From Rhynochetos jubatus (Eukaryota; Chordata; Aves; Eurypygiformes; Rhynochetidae), in assembly GCA_027574665.1 (NCBI GenBank), contig CM050651.1:8495501-8559500 (forward strand): 64,000 nucleotides of DNA, given 5' to 3'. The first letter of the stretch is position 1. Every line of letters starts with the position of its first letter. Both the position numbers and the translations under genes were made by a program. Positions 1-11,837 of the stretch are shown here, piece after piece. The notes below the pieces were generated by a model that saw only the letters and a list, made by a program, of their open reading frames with translations, did not search any database and was not told where the DNA came from.

Positions 1-1312
1 GGTTTCACTGCCTGCCCACAGTAACCTTACAAAAAGGTAGACTTTACAAACAGCTGAGGTTTTAGAATGAGATTATAGGTATCCTCTAAATTAATTTGGT
101 GTGTGTTGTGATCAGCAAAACATGTGAATTCAGCCCAGGGAAGAGCAAGGGTTATTCATTAATAAACTAGATGGGGTTTTCATTGTACAGCATTGTCTAA
201 TTTTTGTGTAATCCCAAAGCTTCCTGAAAGTTGTTTTCTAGTAGGATCAATGCATCTGTATTAATGTAGGTATATATTTGGAGTAGGTGTATGTGCGATT
301 AAAAGATGTTTTAAGTAACAGCATAATGATTTCATGCATCAAGTCACAGTGTTCCATTTCTATAAACTCATAATTCTTCAGCACAGCTTTAGATAAACAA
401 ATGCAATAGGGAGTGTAGGTAGGAGTAAAGGTTCTGTTAGACCGGAGGGGAAAAAAGAGATAATGTTGCCTGCCTGGGACAAAGGCCCAGACCTCGCTCC
501 CCATTCAAAGACAACGTTGAAATAAAAGTAACAAAATGAAAAGTGGAGGTGTAAGGCAAGGCTATTCCTCCTTCTTGCTGCCAATGCTTGGTAGTACTCT
601 CTGGTGAACTGTTTGTCTGTGGAAAATTCATGCACACGTGGCATTTATCCTTGTCATACGAGGTGGTGGTGGTAACATCCTAATTTCAAATGTCTGCAAT
701 TATTTCAAGTGGGTTTCCTCCCACAGCCTACATTGAAGAGAATAATTTCGAGCTTCAGAAAACCAAAGTAAACAACACCCGTTTATGTTCCTCGGAAGTG
801 GTGCGGCTAAATTAATCCGCGGCTTTCAAAAACTCCCATGATACTTTAGTCTGGCCCATTAACTGCACCTGTTTTCTTTTTCATCCTCTTTTCTTTTTGG
901 GAGGGGGGAAGCGGGGCAAGGCATTATTTCCCCTTCAATACCAAGTGTCTGGCTTTTTAAGGATGCATAGAATATTTTATTTCATTACTGTCTAGGCATT
1001 TCAAATTAAAAAAAAATTCCCTCATCCCATTATTGCTCCCTTTGAAATTTAAATAAATATCAGAACAAGAGTGTGTCCTTGGAAAGAAAAATGAGTGAAA
1101 CCCCACAGAGAAACATAACATGAAAAAGTAAATCTATTTTCCACAAATAATGATCTAAATTAATAATTTCTACGGTTTTTATAGGGTTTCTCCTTATTTT
1201 TTTCACTTTGAAAAAAAATGACAATATCATTTCTTAAAAGGAAAATGGTTCACTGAAATAATTTTGAGTTACTGCTAATGTGGGTGTAAACTTTTCATAA
1301 ATTTAAGCATAT

Positions 1313-1335
1313 AAAAGCTGCTACAGGCAGCTTTT
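1313..1335. repeat. Short perfect hairpin
   Basis: AAAAGCTGC (1313-1321) and GCAGCTTTT (1327-1335) form a 9-base-pair stem with a 5-base loop. It resembles a bacterial terminator, but in this vertebrate context that reading has no meaning; it is recorded as an inverted repeat only. Confidence 0.8.
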
Positions 1336-2561
1336 CTCCAGAAGACCTCTACCCTCAATCATAGAATAGAGTTAAATTTAATTTACCTGTGGCTCATTCA
1401 AATAGGCCTTCTTTGTTTTCCTTGACAGGTAACATGATAGTGGGTAACAATTTGAGTGTAAAAAAGACATATTATTCTCAGATGATAACAGTTCATAATA
1501 TTTTTCAGATAAACCTGGAGTCAAGAAAACAAGCTAAGAGAACCTTGATTTGTTTGAGGAAATGATCTCTGCTTATTTAATACACAATGAAATTAAAAAG
1601 ATATTAAAACTAAATATAGTTGTGTCAGTGACGTTAAAAGTATGTACTGGGATTTTATATCCGTTGTGTTGTCTTTTGCTTTTGATTACTTTTGATTAGC
1701 TTATCTGTAAATCTAAAATAATGAAGAAAAAAGCCTGTAGAATTCTGCATTTTAGCACAACTGACTCAACATTTCTTTCTCTCAGTTACCAAGAAAAGCA
1801 AAAAAGTCAATTTCCATACCTTCCCAAAAATTTAGAAAAATACCGTGTAACCACTGGAGATAAAATTTGACTCAAACACCAGAATACTGATTCAAGACCC
1901 ATCTTTACTGGCTGCTGGTTTAGTGCCACTACTGATTGTTGTTGTCTGCTTTTTAGCACAGCAAAATCTCTCCCATGCTAAATGGGAAGGACAGAAATAC
2001 AGTCTTGGCTATAACTTTGACAAACATCTAACAGCGCCGAGCACGGTGTAAGAATCCAAATGTAATTTGTATGTTTTGATGTCAGTTGGGCGACATCTTT
2101 CAAAAGCCTGGGATTACTGCTCCCTTTCCCTCACTCCACCTTCAGCTGGCAGGTTTTCTCTGCCGGCTCCAGAAGCAGCCCCCAGAGATGCAGCAGGTCC
2201 TACTTGCTCTTCTTCTTTCTTTCTTGCTCCCCTTTTTATTCATCAACTGTTTCTCCCTTCAGATGACTCCTGTTTTCCCTGAACATGCTCGCCTGGGCTG
2301 ATGCTGTTACACGGCATGCGGCCAGATCCCAAGTTCCTGAGCAGGCTCATTGACCACCTCTACTTACAACGTAAGGCAGAGCAGCCCGAGAGGGGCTAAC
2401 AGGTTGCAACATGCATATTAATATCGCTTCGCTTCTTCACATCCTTATCTCTAACAGCAAATCTATGTAGCTCAGGATATGAACTGCAAATGAGAGAAGA
2501 GGAACTGGTTAGTGCTTATCGGGAATGATGGAATTTGAGATTCTGAGATGAAGGGGAGACA

Positions 2562-2613
2562 TTTTGGGGTTTGTTGTTGTTGTTGGGTTTTTGGTTTTGG
2601 TTTGGTTTTTTTT
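2562..2613 (+). repeat. G/T-rich low-complexity tract
   Basis: The plus strand is almost entirely T and G, with GTT triplets grading into TTTTGG blocks. It drives spurious valine- and phenylalanine-rich open frames. Confidence 0.85.
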
Positions 2614-5600
2614 AATGAGAGGACTTACTGATGTTTATCAGTTGACCCCTGTTTCAGGTAAAGGAGCAGTTGGCAGGGAGCTATTCATACTGATTAGATT
2701 GTGTGAGCTGGTATTCAGATTAACTTCTGATTTCCCTGATATTATTTCTACAAGCTCTTTATTGCTCTGGATAAATTCTCCACTTGCTGGTTTAGGAAGC
2801 GGAACTGACATCCTCCTGGAGCACCACTCCAGCACACCAGATTTTATTATGTGAGATGACATGATGGTCATAGATTAACCCAACCTCTTACTATTTTTCA
2901 GTAATAAAATTAGACTTCTATGAAATTTACTTTGTTCTAACCGAACAGGAGTAATGCACAACTTGATCATCCAAGAAAGATTTATGGTACTGAGACTAAT
3001 CAGAATATCACTTTTAACCAATATTTCTGTGGCTAAGGCAACTGCTGTCTTCTTTTAGGAGTCAAATGCTTGTGTAACCACAGTGGCTTTCAACCCTTAC
3101 ATGTGCTGAGAGTGCCCAGAACTCTACTGCTGTGGCTGGAAGGAGTTATGGTACTCTCTCCTCCTCTCCCCACAGCTAAGCTCTTGGCCTACAGTATCTT
3201 TGTGTTTCTTGCCTCTTTCACAGCCTGCTATTTGTCACTGTTTTGTTTCACTTGTCTGCCACAAAAGATCCTTGAAGTGATCCATCAGAGGAGCAGACTC
3301 ACAACCAGTTTTCCAAGAGTTCCCTCATCGTATCTATAAGCCTAAACCCAACAGCCCCTGCAACTACAGGTGAGAGTCGTGGTAGAACAAGTAACGAGTT
3401 ATCACAAACATATATATGAGGATTTCTACTACACCAGTGAACACGTTTTCATTGACAATTCCTCTTCTACCATGGCTATTAAACCTCGTATTTCACATAT
3501 CTGTATAGAAGACCAGATTTGTTTTCCATGAATGGGACACATTATGGATTTTTTTAATGTTATTCAACCTCTTACAGGCTTATATCCAAACCAAGCAACT
3601 AAAATAAAACATGGCTTCCTTCCCTGAGACGGTTTCACAGCCCAGCTCTCCAACTTTCTCCCCTACCACAAACACGCAACACAATTGTGCAACAGCCGAG
3701 AAAGGAATGGTGAGATCAGAGCCGTGACTGCAGACATCCTGACATGGGGATCTGGCAGCTATTCAACACAAACACAATTAGAGGACTTACCCTTGCGTGA
3801 AGTATTTGCTTTCTTGATAGTCACCAGCCTTAACCTCTAGGAATGCTTACGAATCAGATAGTGTTCCTTGAGGAGGGCGAGCCTTTTCAAGCTCCTCTGT
3901 CTTGTTATAGCCGACACAGATATAAAGAAGAAAGAAATTCCACCGCATCATACAACTTCTCCATGCGAAAGCATTTCAAAGGGGAGAAGAGTTGTGGTCT
4001 CAAAATCCTTGCCAAGGATTGCAGAACCAAAGATCACATGGTACTTGCTCCTCTTCCCCTCCGCTGCCATCAGCAGGAAAAAATAACAACGCAAGAGACA
4101 AACCTTGAAATTCACACCAAACATGAAAGTAGGGGGCTTCCCGAGCCCTGCTCTTGGCACTGCATTACAGTAGGCTCCTCTGGCAGTGGTGATACCACAG
4201 CACGATGGCAGGGCTGTGCACGGCTCAGGAGACGCAGAGGATGTGTGTATCTGCAGAGCTCTGCGTGACTCAGATACAAAACAGGTTTATGATTTTAGAA
4301 AAGGTGGCCTAATGTACATGGGTGTTATACAACTTACAGATTCTAAAGCGTGACAACACAAGTATTTTGGCAGATTTAGTCCAATTAGTGGTAAATCCTG
4401 GGCTTTTCAGAGAGGCAATAAAATCTTAAAAATGGCAATAACAGCTGACCTTACACAAAATATCTGCTAGAAAAGAAGTCAAATGCCAGTCTGAAAGAGC
4501 AGTTACAAAGGGAAATTCTTCTGAAATGCCCCAGGATTTAAATGATTCTCATCTCAAGCTGCATCAGTGACACAAAAGAGCTGGGGAAAAGAAGTACCCA
4601 TTGGTATAACCTCAGGAGCGTAACACAGCAGTACTGAGGGGAAGGCTACACAGTAGGATTTCCAGGCGATGCGATGCGAAATGCCATGACTACCACAGGT
4701 ACTGCAATTTACAGAGACACTTTATGGAGCAAAACAACCAACTTTAGGAGAGGCCCACACTAAGGCTATACTACTGCTGGTAACCTATGTAACTTTCTTC
4801 AGTTCATCTTAGGTATCTCTATACAGCAGACTCACCCACAAGAAAAATTGCAGAGTCCAGCTAACTGATATAACATAAACCAAAATAATAATAAAACGAA
4901 ATGATAAGGATAGCTCCAAGTCAGAAATACTGAACTGAACTGAAGAGTGCTGAACTGTGTGGCCTGTCAGAGCAAACCCACCACCTCAGTGCATGAGCAC
5001 TTAGTCAAGTCACAAAACTGTCAGACTGCACCTTTGAGCAGCAGCTTAACAGCTGCAGGAGGAACAGTTGTGCAGTGTAGCTGCCTTCCCAAGTGACTAG
5101 ATGCACTTTTCCATCGTTAGCAACTTTCACAAATAACAATTTGAAAAGCAGTAGAGAATGCCAAAATAACAGATATCTGAATCCAGACAGAATGAGACAC
5201 TCCCAAAAATATTTCTAACACTATGAAACTCTCCTCCACACCTCCCCAGATATCCAGGGAAAATTTTTTTCACAGTACCAGAAGAATAACAATAATGCCT
5301 CGGCCAGATATTAATAGTCACAGACCTCCAAGTAAAGGGAGCTGAATTGCGTTATTAGGGTGCATGTGGAATACCCAGGCTATGCTCACGGGACAAACTA
5401 CCAGAGTATGGTACTAAACTACTGGTACCAAAGCAGTTGCATCAAGCAAGCAACTACAGCAAATAAAACTTGTTTCTGGGGTAGCTCTGTTGACATCTGC
5501 AGACCTACCCAAGCCAGGCATTCATCCCAAAATAAAAAACTGGCAACCATCTATGAATAGTTTCTGGTCTTGACTTTTTGTAACTCCACTAAAAAAGCAC

Positions 5601-5674
5601 AACATAAATCTGCAACCCTGTATCCGGGCAATAATTGAAATACATCAAGACAATGCTTGCAGTCATTCCGGATG

Positions 5675-5693
5675 AAAAAAAAAAAAAAAAAAA
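5675..5693 (+). repeat. A19 homopolymer
   Basis: Nineteen consecutive adenines after GGATG. No retroposed gene or SINE body is recognised upstream. Confidence 0.95.
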
Positions 5694-6676
5694 CGAGAGA
5701 TTTCAAAACCTATCAGTGCTTATAAACAAGGATGTTACTTTCCCCTTTCTTATCCAGAACTGCCCTTAATTGAAAGGATCAGTATCTAAAGCAACTGGTG
5801 CTGCCCTGCACATGAATCCCCTTTGCACCTCTTCATTCTTATTTCTTCAGTGGTTTTATTAACATTAGTGACTTATCTAAGTATTAGAATGCTTGGCTGC
5901 TTGGAAGCTTATCAACGGCAAATTTTATGGGCTGTTTAGTGATGGAAACAGGAGGAGTTGGAGCTCTACCCCCCCAGTTCCCTCGATATGGAAGCCTTCA
6001 AGAAGCCGTGGAATGTGCTCTCTGGTATTTTTGGTATCTTTAAAGTGTCAAGAGTGCAGAATTTCTCTTGTCAGTTGTCACAGTGTGACTCACAATTAGA
6101 GCCATCTGCTCTGCATTCACCTCCCCAGGGGCACCGCTCGTTTTTCACCAGCTTCCTGTTGTTGACAGCACAGTTCCTCCCTGTATCACTCTCCTCCAGC
6201 ACCCATACTCCTCACAGACATTGCAACAGGCTTAAGCAGATTTCCCTTGGGAAAGCCTTTACCCTTGTTTTGCTAGTCATTGTGAAAAATACAGACTGTT
6301 GAGAAAGCTCTGAAGGCAGAGGCTGGGTTTCTAAAAGAAATGAAAAAATTTCACTGATTTTTTTTTTTTCCAGGAGTACTCCATTGTTTTAAGACCTCTT
6401 TCAAAAATCTCAGCATTTCTCTACATCAATCAAGCAGCAGAGCAGCTTGAAAAATTAAACATTATTTGTGCTGAGTTCTTTTCAATAATTGATGGAAATG
6501 GGTAACTAATACTACCTAAATATTAGTCAAATCATTTTTCAAATAATAGAAATAATTTTGAATAACAGGATTCAGATGGGAAACACTCTGCCTTCCCTTA
6601 GCCCTCTACTCAATTTAAAAAAAGAGTTGTGCTACAGATTTTTCACACCAAGTGTTTCTGCTGAGTGAGGCTAGTT

Positions 6677-6731
6677 ACCCCAAGCACAGACCCGTGCCCA
6701 TTCATGCCCATACATGGGTCTGTGCTGGGGT
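6677..6731. repeat. Inverted repeat / hairpin
   Basis: AGCACAGACCC (6683-6693) pairs exactly with GGGTCTGTGCT (6716-6726). With one bulged A the pairing extends to the CCCC (6678-6681) and GGGG (6727-6730) ends. The loop is about 22 bases and contains the short direct repeat TGCCCAT. It is a compact 55-base stem-loop of unknown function. Confidence 0.85.
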
Positions 6732-9700
6732 TAATGTCTGGAACATGTCGAAATACCACGTAGGTTGGGTATGGTTAGCTGGCCTTGAAGCATAGCTGTG
6801 CGGTGTGCATCTACCTATGGCACTTTGACCCTAAACCCCAGTGGATTGGAAGTTTTATTGCTTAGGCTCTGACCAGTAATAACTACGAGGGTTGGTTACC
6901 TATTATAGAAGCAACTGAGAGACAGCGATAGGTTTATACTTTCAAGAATTCCTACACGAAAGGCTCCATCTATTTTAGGATTCAGGAGGCTACAGATGTG
7001 GGGACGTAATGTCTCATCTTTTAGGTGTCCCTCTGTTGGGCACAGAGTACGTAGGGGAGAAAGCCTAAGCTCCCCGTACAATGAATAGAGAAAATGAGTG
7101 GCCATCGCAGAACAGGAATGAAAACAGGAAACTGGTCAGCTGCCACCTCCTCACTGACTGACGAACTAATAGTAAAACAGATTTGAGATTCTGCTTTCCC
7201 TGGGAACCCAGCTTTCCTGAAACTATCTCCAATCCTGCAGGAGCACAAGGTCATAGATATTGTCAGATACTGTGGTCGTTCCTCCTTGTTAGGCCTGGGT
7301 TTGGTCATATGCTTTTCTGTTAGGTCTACTGCATACGGAGCAGCCTAACAGAAAATTCAAATATTCAACATACTATAAAATGCCTCTCCCACAATAGGCC
7401 ACCTAACACTTTTGTCGGAGCCTTTAGGGTAGCTCCTGGGCCCTGCTCCTGACCTGACACTGGTGATAAGTGATAAAGTCTGTTGTGCTCAGAAAATCTG
7501 AATAAACTGAGAAATCATCTTATTTTGTACCACATCCTAGCATTAACGTTTAGTTGCATAACTTCACTGTGATTTGCTGGGATCTTTCCAGAACCAGGGG
7601 TCGGCTTCTGCCAGGAACAGACTCTCTCATATATATATTCACACCCCTCCAAACACGAGATTAGCAGACTTCAGATCATGATGCATCTGCATTCACAGTC
7701 ACATCACGTCAATACGATGCACAGAAGCCTTCATTTGCCTTCTAAATCAGGGTAGCATAACAGCTGCAAATATTTCTCACTGACCCTGGTCTTCAACACA
7801 AAACTGAACTTCTCTTTGCTATTGCAACATTCCCTTCACCGGGATTATATTTAAGGTCAATACAATTCGGGCCCTGGATCCACACTGCTTAAATTATTCA
7901 AGAAGTATGAACGCCAGCCAGTCAAATCGAGAAAATATGTTCTAAAGAAAGATAAAACACATCCTCTGTTTAAAAACACATTTCCAAAAAGCAACTCTAA
8001 ACTCATCTCATAAAACTGTTATGAAATCCCTAGTTCCTCCAAACATGAGGAGAACTCTCTGCAGACCACAATATTAATTCATATTTGTTGGGTAATCTAG
8101 TAAACCCAGATGGGGAGAAATTGGAAAGAGAAAAATGAAGGATTCTTTCAGTGTTGCTTCAGATTGCTCATCCATTATACAGCCCAGACACGTATCTGTA
8201 TTGAAGGTTTCCAACGTTCCACAGCTGAATTCTTACTCAAAACCGGCATTTGCTGAAGGCATGAAAACCTGGATTGTAACGGTATCATTTGTGGAGCTGC
8301 CACTAAAAGACCTTAAAATGCATTTGCCACTCGATAGTTATTCCGATAGAGTGATATGCAATTCTAGCAAATTCTTTTTACAGGTTACAAACCCGCTGAC
8401 TTGGTCACCTACTAACCCAAGCCTCTTGGACTGAAGGACTCTCCCTGGTGTTAAGTTGTACTTAACATCCAGTGCAAGTCAAGGTTAGGCATTTTCCAAA
8501 ATTCTCCCTGTTCAACCTTCTTGTTCTTCTTTCCAAGTTTTCCACCATAGTAACATACTCTTCACTTACCTGTCTGAGGACCAACCCAAAATTACTGGGG
8601 AAGATGTTCTGCCATTTACAAGGTCAGCAGTATTGGATACGACAACCTACTCCTCCAACTTTATTCTTCTTATCTGCTTCTATTTCTCACTCATTACACC
8701 TGTAACTTCAGCCCGTTCACTGTAGTAGTGTCCAAACACTTTAATTATGGAACCATAACAAATGCTACATAGCTAAATAGCTTATTCTTAGCGAATAAAC
8801 TTACATTTCCACCTGAGGTCATACCTGCCAAAACTTGTGTGTTTTAAAAGAAACATCCAGTCATAAAAACTAAGAGGTACTTTGAAATTTAATAGAAATA
8901 CACTCAGTTAAATAGTGCTTTGCAGAAGAGCAAGATGGTAATAAGGTTGATTAAAAAAAGCAAAATTATACTGAAGGACATCTCTTTTCAAGAAGAAGGT
9001 ACTTAATGTATAAGAATTATTGTGACTGAGGGAATCTGATGTTGTGCTGAAAACCTCAAGCATTGCATCACAGATAGACCTGAGGCCTTGCATTTTAATA
9101 AATTTCATAAAAGATCCCAAGAGCAATAGGAAGGGCACGAGAGCTATTCCAATCCCTGGGCGGTTAAGCAGGAGAATGCTTCAATGCCCTTTAGCCTTTG
9201 AGTGTGCTGCAGGACAGGGGAGTTTGGTGCTAAACGACAAATTGAGTTAGAAATATTTGAGCCATAAACCATAGTAAATCTTTTAGCACTTGAAACACCA
9301 TGTGACACTCCAAACTGAGAGCAAATGAAGTGTTAGTCTATGCATGTTTAGAATGCATGGAGGCTGTGTTCATGGATTATCTATTTCTTAACTCTATCTC
9401 CTTTAGGAGCCTTCGCAAGCTGATGTCCAAAGACCCACCAAAGAAAACCCTCTACAGAATGCTCCTCTAACATGGTTTAAGAAAAAAATAATACGTATCT
9501 GAAAGCAAAATTATTTAGGTTGCAATTCAAGGGCAGCTAAATTAGGAAGTGACAGATTTATGTGTGTCTGCGTAACCTCTACTCAGCCCTCTTGTAGGTC
9601 CTGTGCCCTGAGCGAGACAGAGGTCCTTTGCAAAAAATAGTACGTGATTATGCAATTAAAGACTATATCTTAACATAGAAAGGAGGTGAATTAAGGTTCT

Positions 9701-10620
9701 GTTGGCAGCTATGAGTAAGACATTTCCTGACACTGAAGTTCTGAGCTTTGTAGTTTAGCACAGAATTTCTGGCAGGTGACATCTTCAGATGGCTTTGATT
9801 TATTTCCACACCCTGCTCAGAATTCCTAAAGAAGCTTCATATTGACAAGAACCTGAAGCATTGCTACTAAAAGCCTTCTGATCAACAGGATGTCATGCTT
9901 CCAGAAAGGAGAAGGTCTGAAGAAGCTGCCACCAGCACTGCTGCCACTTCACACCAAGTCGTTCCGGACCTGCCCTGTTCTGACATGATGCTTTCATAAG
10001 AGGGGAGAGCACAAGCATTTCTGTGGCTTCATGTACCAACAGAATTCTTGCTTTTCTCCCAGAAGTATACAGCAGAAGCCAGCATAAACTTTGAACTGAA
10101 TTTAGGTCAATGTAGTTCTTGTTATTTTAATCTCTCTTGTCTTTGTTTTATGGATTTAGTCAAGGAAATCAAATATTGAAAAAGCATGTTATGGGCAATG
10201 CTAGCTAAGACTATAAAAGTGACAAATTGATGAATGAAACGTGACTATAAAATTTGCCATGCTGTGTAAGTATATGAAAGTATAAAATCATTGTCTTACA
10301 GAACAATGGAAAACGTCGTATATTTCTCAGGCATCATAGTTGTAGAGAGTCACCACTTTTAATTTCCTGACATTTACACTTCTAGAACTTTAGTCCTTCT
10401 TCTGCATATGTGGCATTTTTTGGTTGAAAAGTTAGCACAAAGCCTGTGTATTCCGAGAGTCACATGAACAACAACAAAAAAAGCTTCTTGCTCTAGATCT
10501 TAAATGTTAAGTAATTTCTAGCCAGAAATAAATATCTACTTACAGATTTTCAATATTTTTTTTTAAAAAGGAGATAAAAAAAGTCTGCTCAGGTTTTGAA
10601 ATATTTCCATAACAAAAGTT

Positions 10621-10670
10621 GCTCCAAAACACTGTGCTCCTCCAAAACATTGTGTGCTCCAAAACACTGC
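10621..10670 (+). repeat. Three-copy degenerate tandem repeat
   Basis: GCTCCAAAACACTGT (10621-10635), GCTCCTCCAAAACATTGTGT (10636-10655) and GCTCCAAAACACTGC (10656-10670). The outer copies differ at one base; the middle copy has insertions of CTC and GT type. This is a local replication-slippage product. Confidence 0.85.
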
Positions 10671-11217
10671 GGGGAACAGTATAGGTACAATTAGCAACTG
10701 TTGTCTTGACAACGTCATGCAAGAAATGAAAGAAGTATTTCTGATTCCTGAAAGAAAACTGCAGTACTATTAACTCAGAATATTTCACTCAAGGATCTCG
10801 AAACTGTTGCTCAAAATGAACCAGCCAAATAGCTATCGAGATGAACATTACTTTGAGACTACAGTGTTCAGTCCAAAGTGAAAGTACATCCACTGAACAA
10901 AAAATACAAAGCAATGCTACAACAGGACAAACCACTAAATCTTCCAAAAACTGTGCAGGATGTTTTGGAATTAGCTCTTCTACAGCATTCACTTTTATGG
11001 ATAATTATCATCGTGGAAAATGTGGATCCTGGGGTCTGTCACACTTACTCAGGGTGCCAGTCAACGTTTCTGAGGGGTTTCAACAGGCCTCACTTCTGTC
11101 CATATCCTCTTGTGTTGCTAAAATAGAGAAGGGATTAAGGAAAGTCCCAGACTAATAGCTGGACCTCCTAGAACAGCAAATCTAGTATCAGATCTCTTAC
11201 GACGCTTTCCCTTACAG

Positions 11218-11837
11218 GACAGAAAAATGACCTATAAATGAGGAACCGATGGAAGGAAAGGAGTGAGGATTGTATACTCAGTCTCGCAAGAGGGCATGAC
11301 AAAGTACTCTGCGCTGCCCATTGCAGACAGGAAGCTCTGGAAGCTTTGGACCTAGATGTAAAACTTAGAAGGAACTCAGGGACCACTTCTGGGTGCAAAG
11401 TGGAAGGTGGCCGAGGGGTACCAAGCTGGGTCCCACCTGGTAAGCCATTTAGCCGAGTCAGTACGATGCTGCACCACAGTGGGCAGACCTGACAGAAAGG
11501 AAATACTGGCTGCCCCATGAAGAGCAAGAACTTTGCGCTGCTAAAGAACAGTGAGAAGGTAGAGCCATCAGCTCCAGGGTGCGCGTCATGCCCAGCAGGC
11601 AAACTGACACAGAAGTCCTCAACTTCGAGAATGCTTTCACTTCAAAAGATCCCACTTGAATGCAAGGATACATGCTGGCAACAGCGGGCTCCTTTGAGGT
11701 ACCTTTCCCCTTCTAGCTATATTTACCTAAGAAATTTCATGCGCAGAAAAGAACGAGTGAAAGGCAATACTCAGATACATGACAGTAATGGTCTTTATTG
11801 TTATTTCTTTTTCAGCCAGTGCTTTGTTTTCTTTTAG
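11218..11837 (+). other. Mostly open 600-base stretch with splice-like ends
   Basis: From the ATG at 11238 one frame is open for 200 codons to 11837, apart from a single TGA at 11490-11492. A good acceptor-like CTTTCCCTTACAG ends at 11217 and a donor-like CCTG|GTAAGC lies at 11439/11440. The peptide is not recognised, a stop (TAA) lies just upstream of the ATG at 11235, and the antisense strand is open too (11168-11602). A non-coding exon or chance is more likely than a protein. Confidence 0.12.

Larger units (their letters stand above)
1..10600. other. Unassigned non-coding DNA
   Basis: Unique-looking AT-rich sequence with stops in all frames; open frames are at most 141 codons (3843-4268) and resemble nothing known. 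Apart from the hairpins at 1313 and 6677, the G/T tract at 2562 and the A19 at 5675, I see no repeat family. A segment near 745-870 contains clustered homeobox- and E-box-like words and could be a conserved element. Confidence 0.6.

Noticed and set aside
1313..1335. Hairpin followed by TTTTC, like an intrinsic terminator
   Set aside because: The sequence is vertebrate nuclear DNA, so a bacterial terminator is not a sensible reading.
7595..7605. CAGGGGTCGGC, resembling the terminal repeat of hAT-Charlie DNA transposons
   Set aside because: No matching inverted end was found nearby and an 11-base match alone is too weak.
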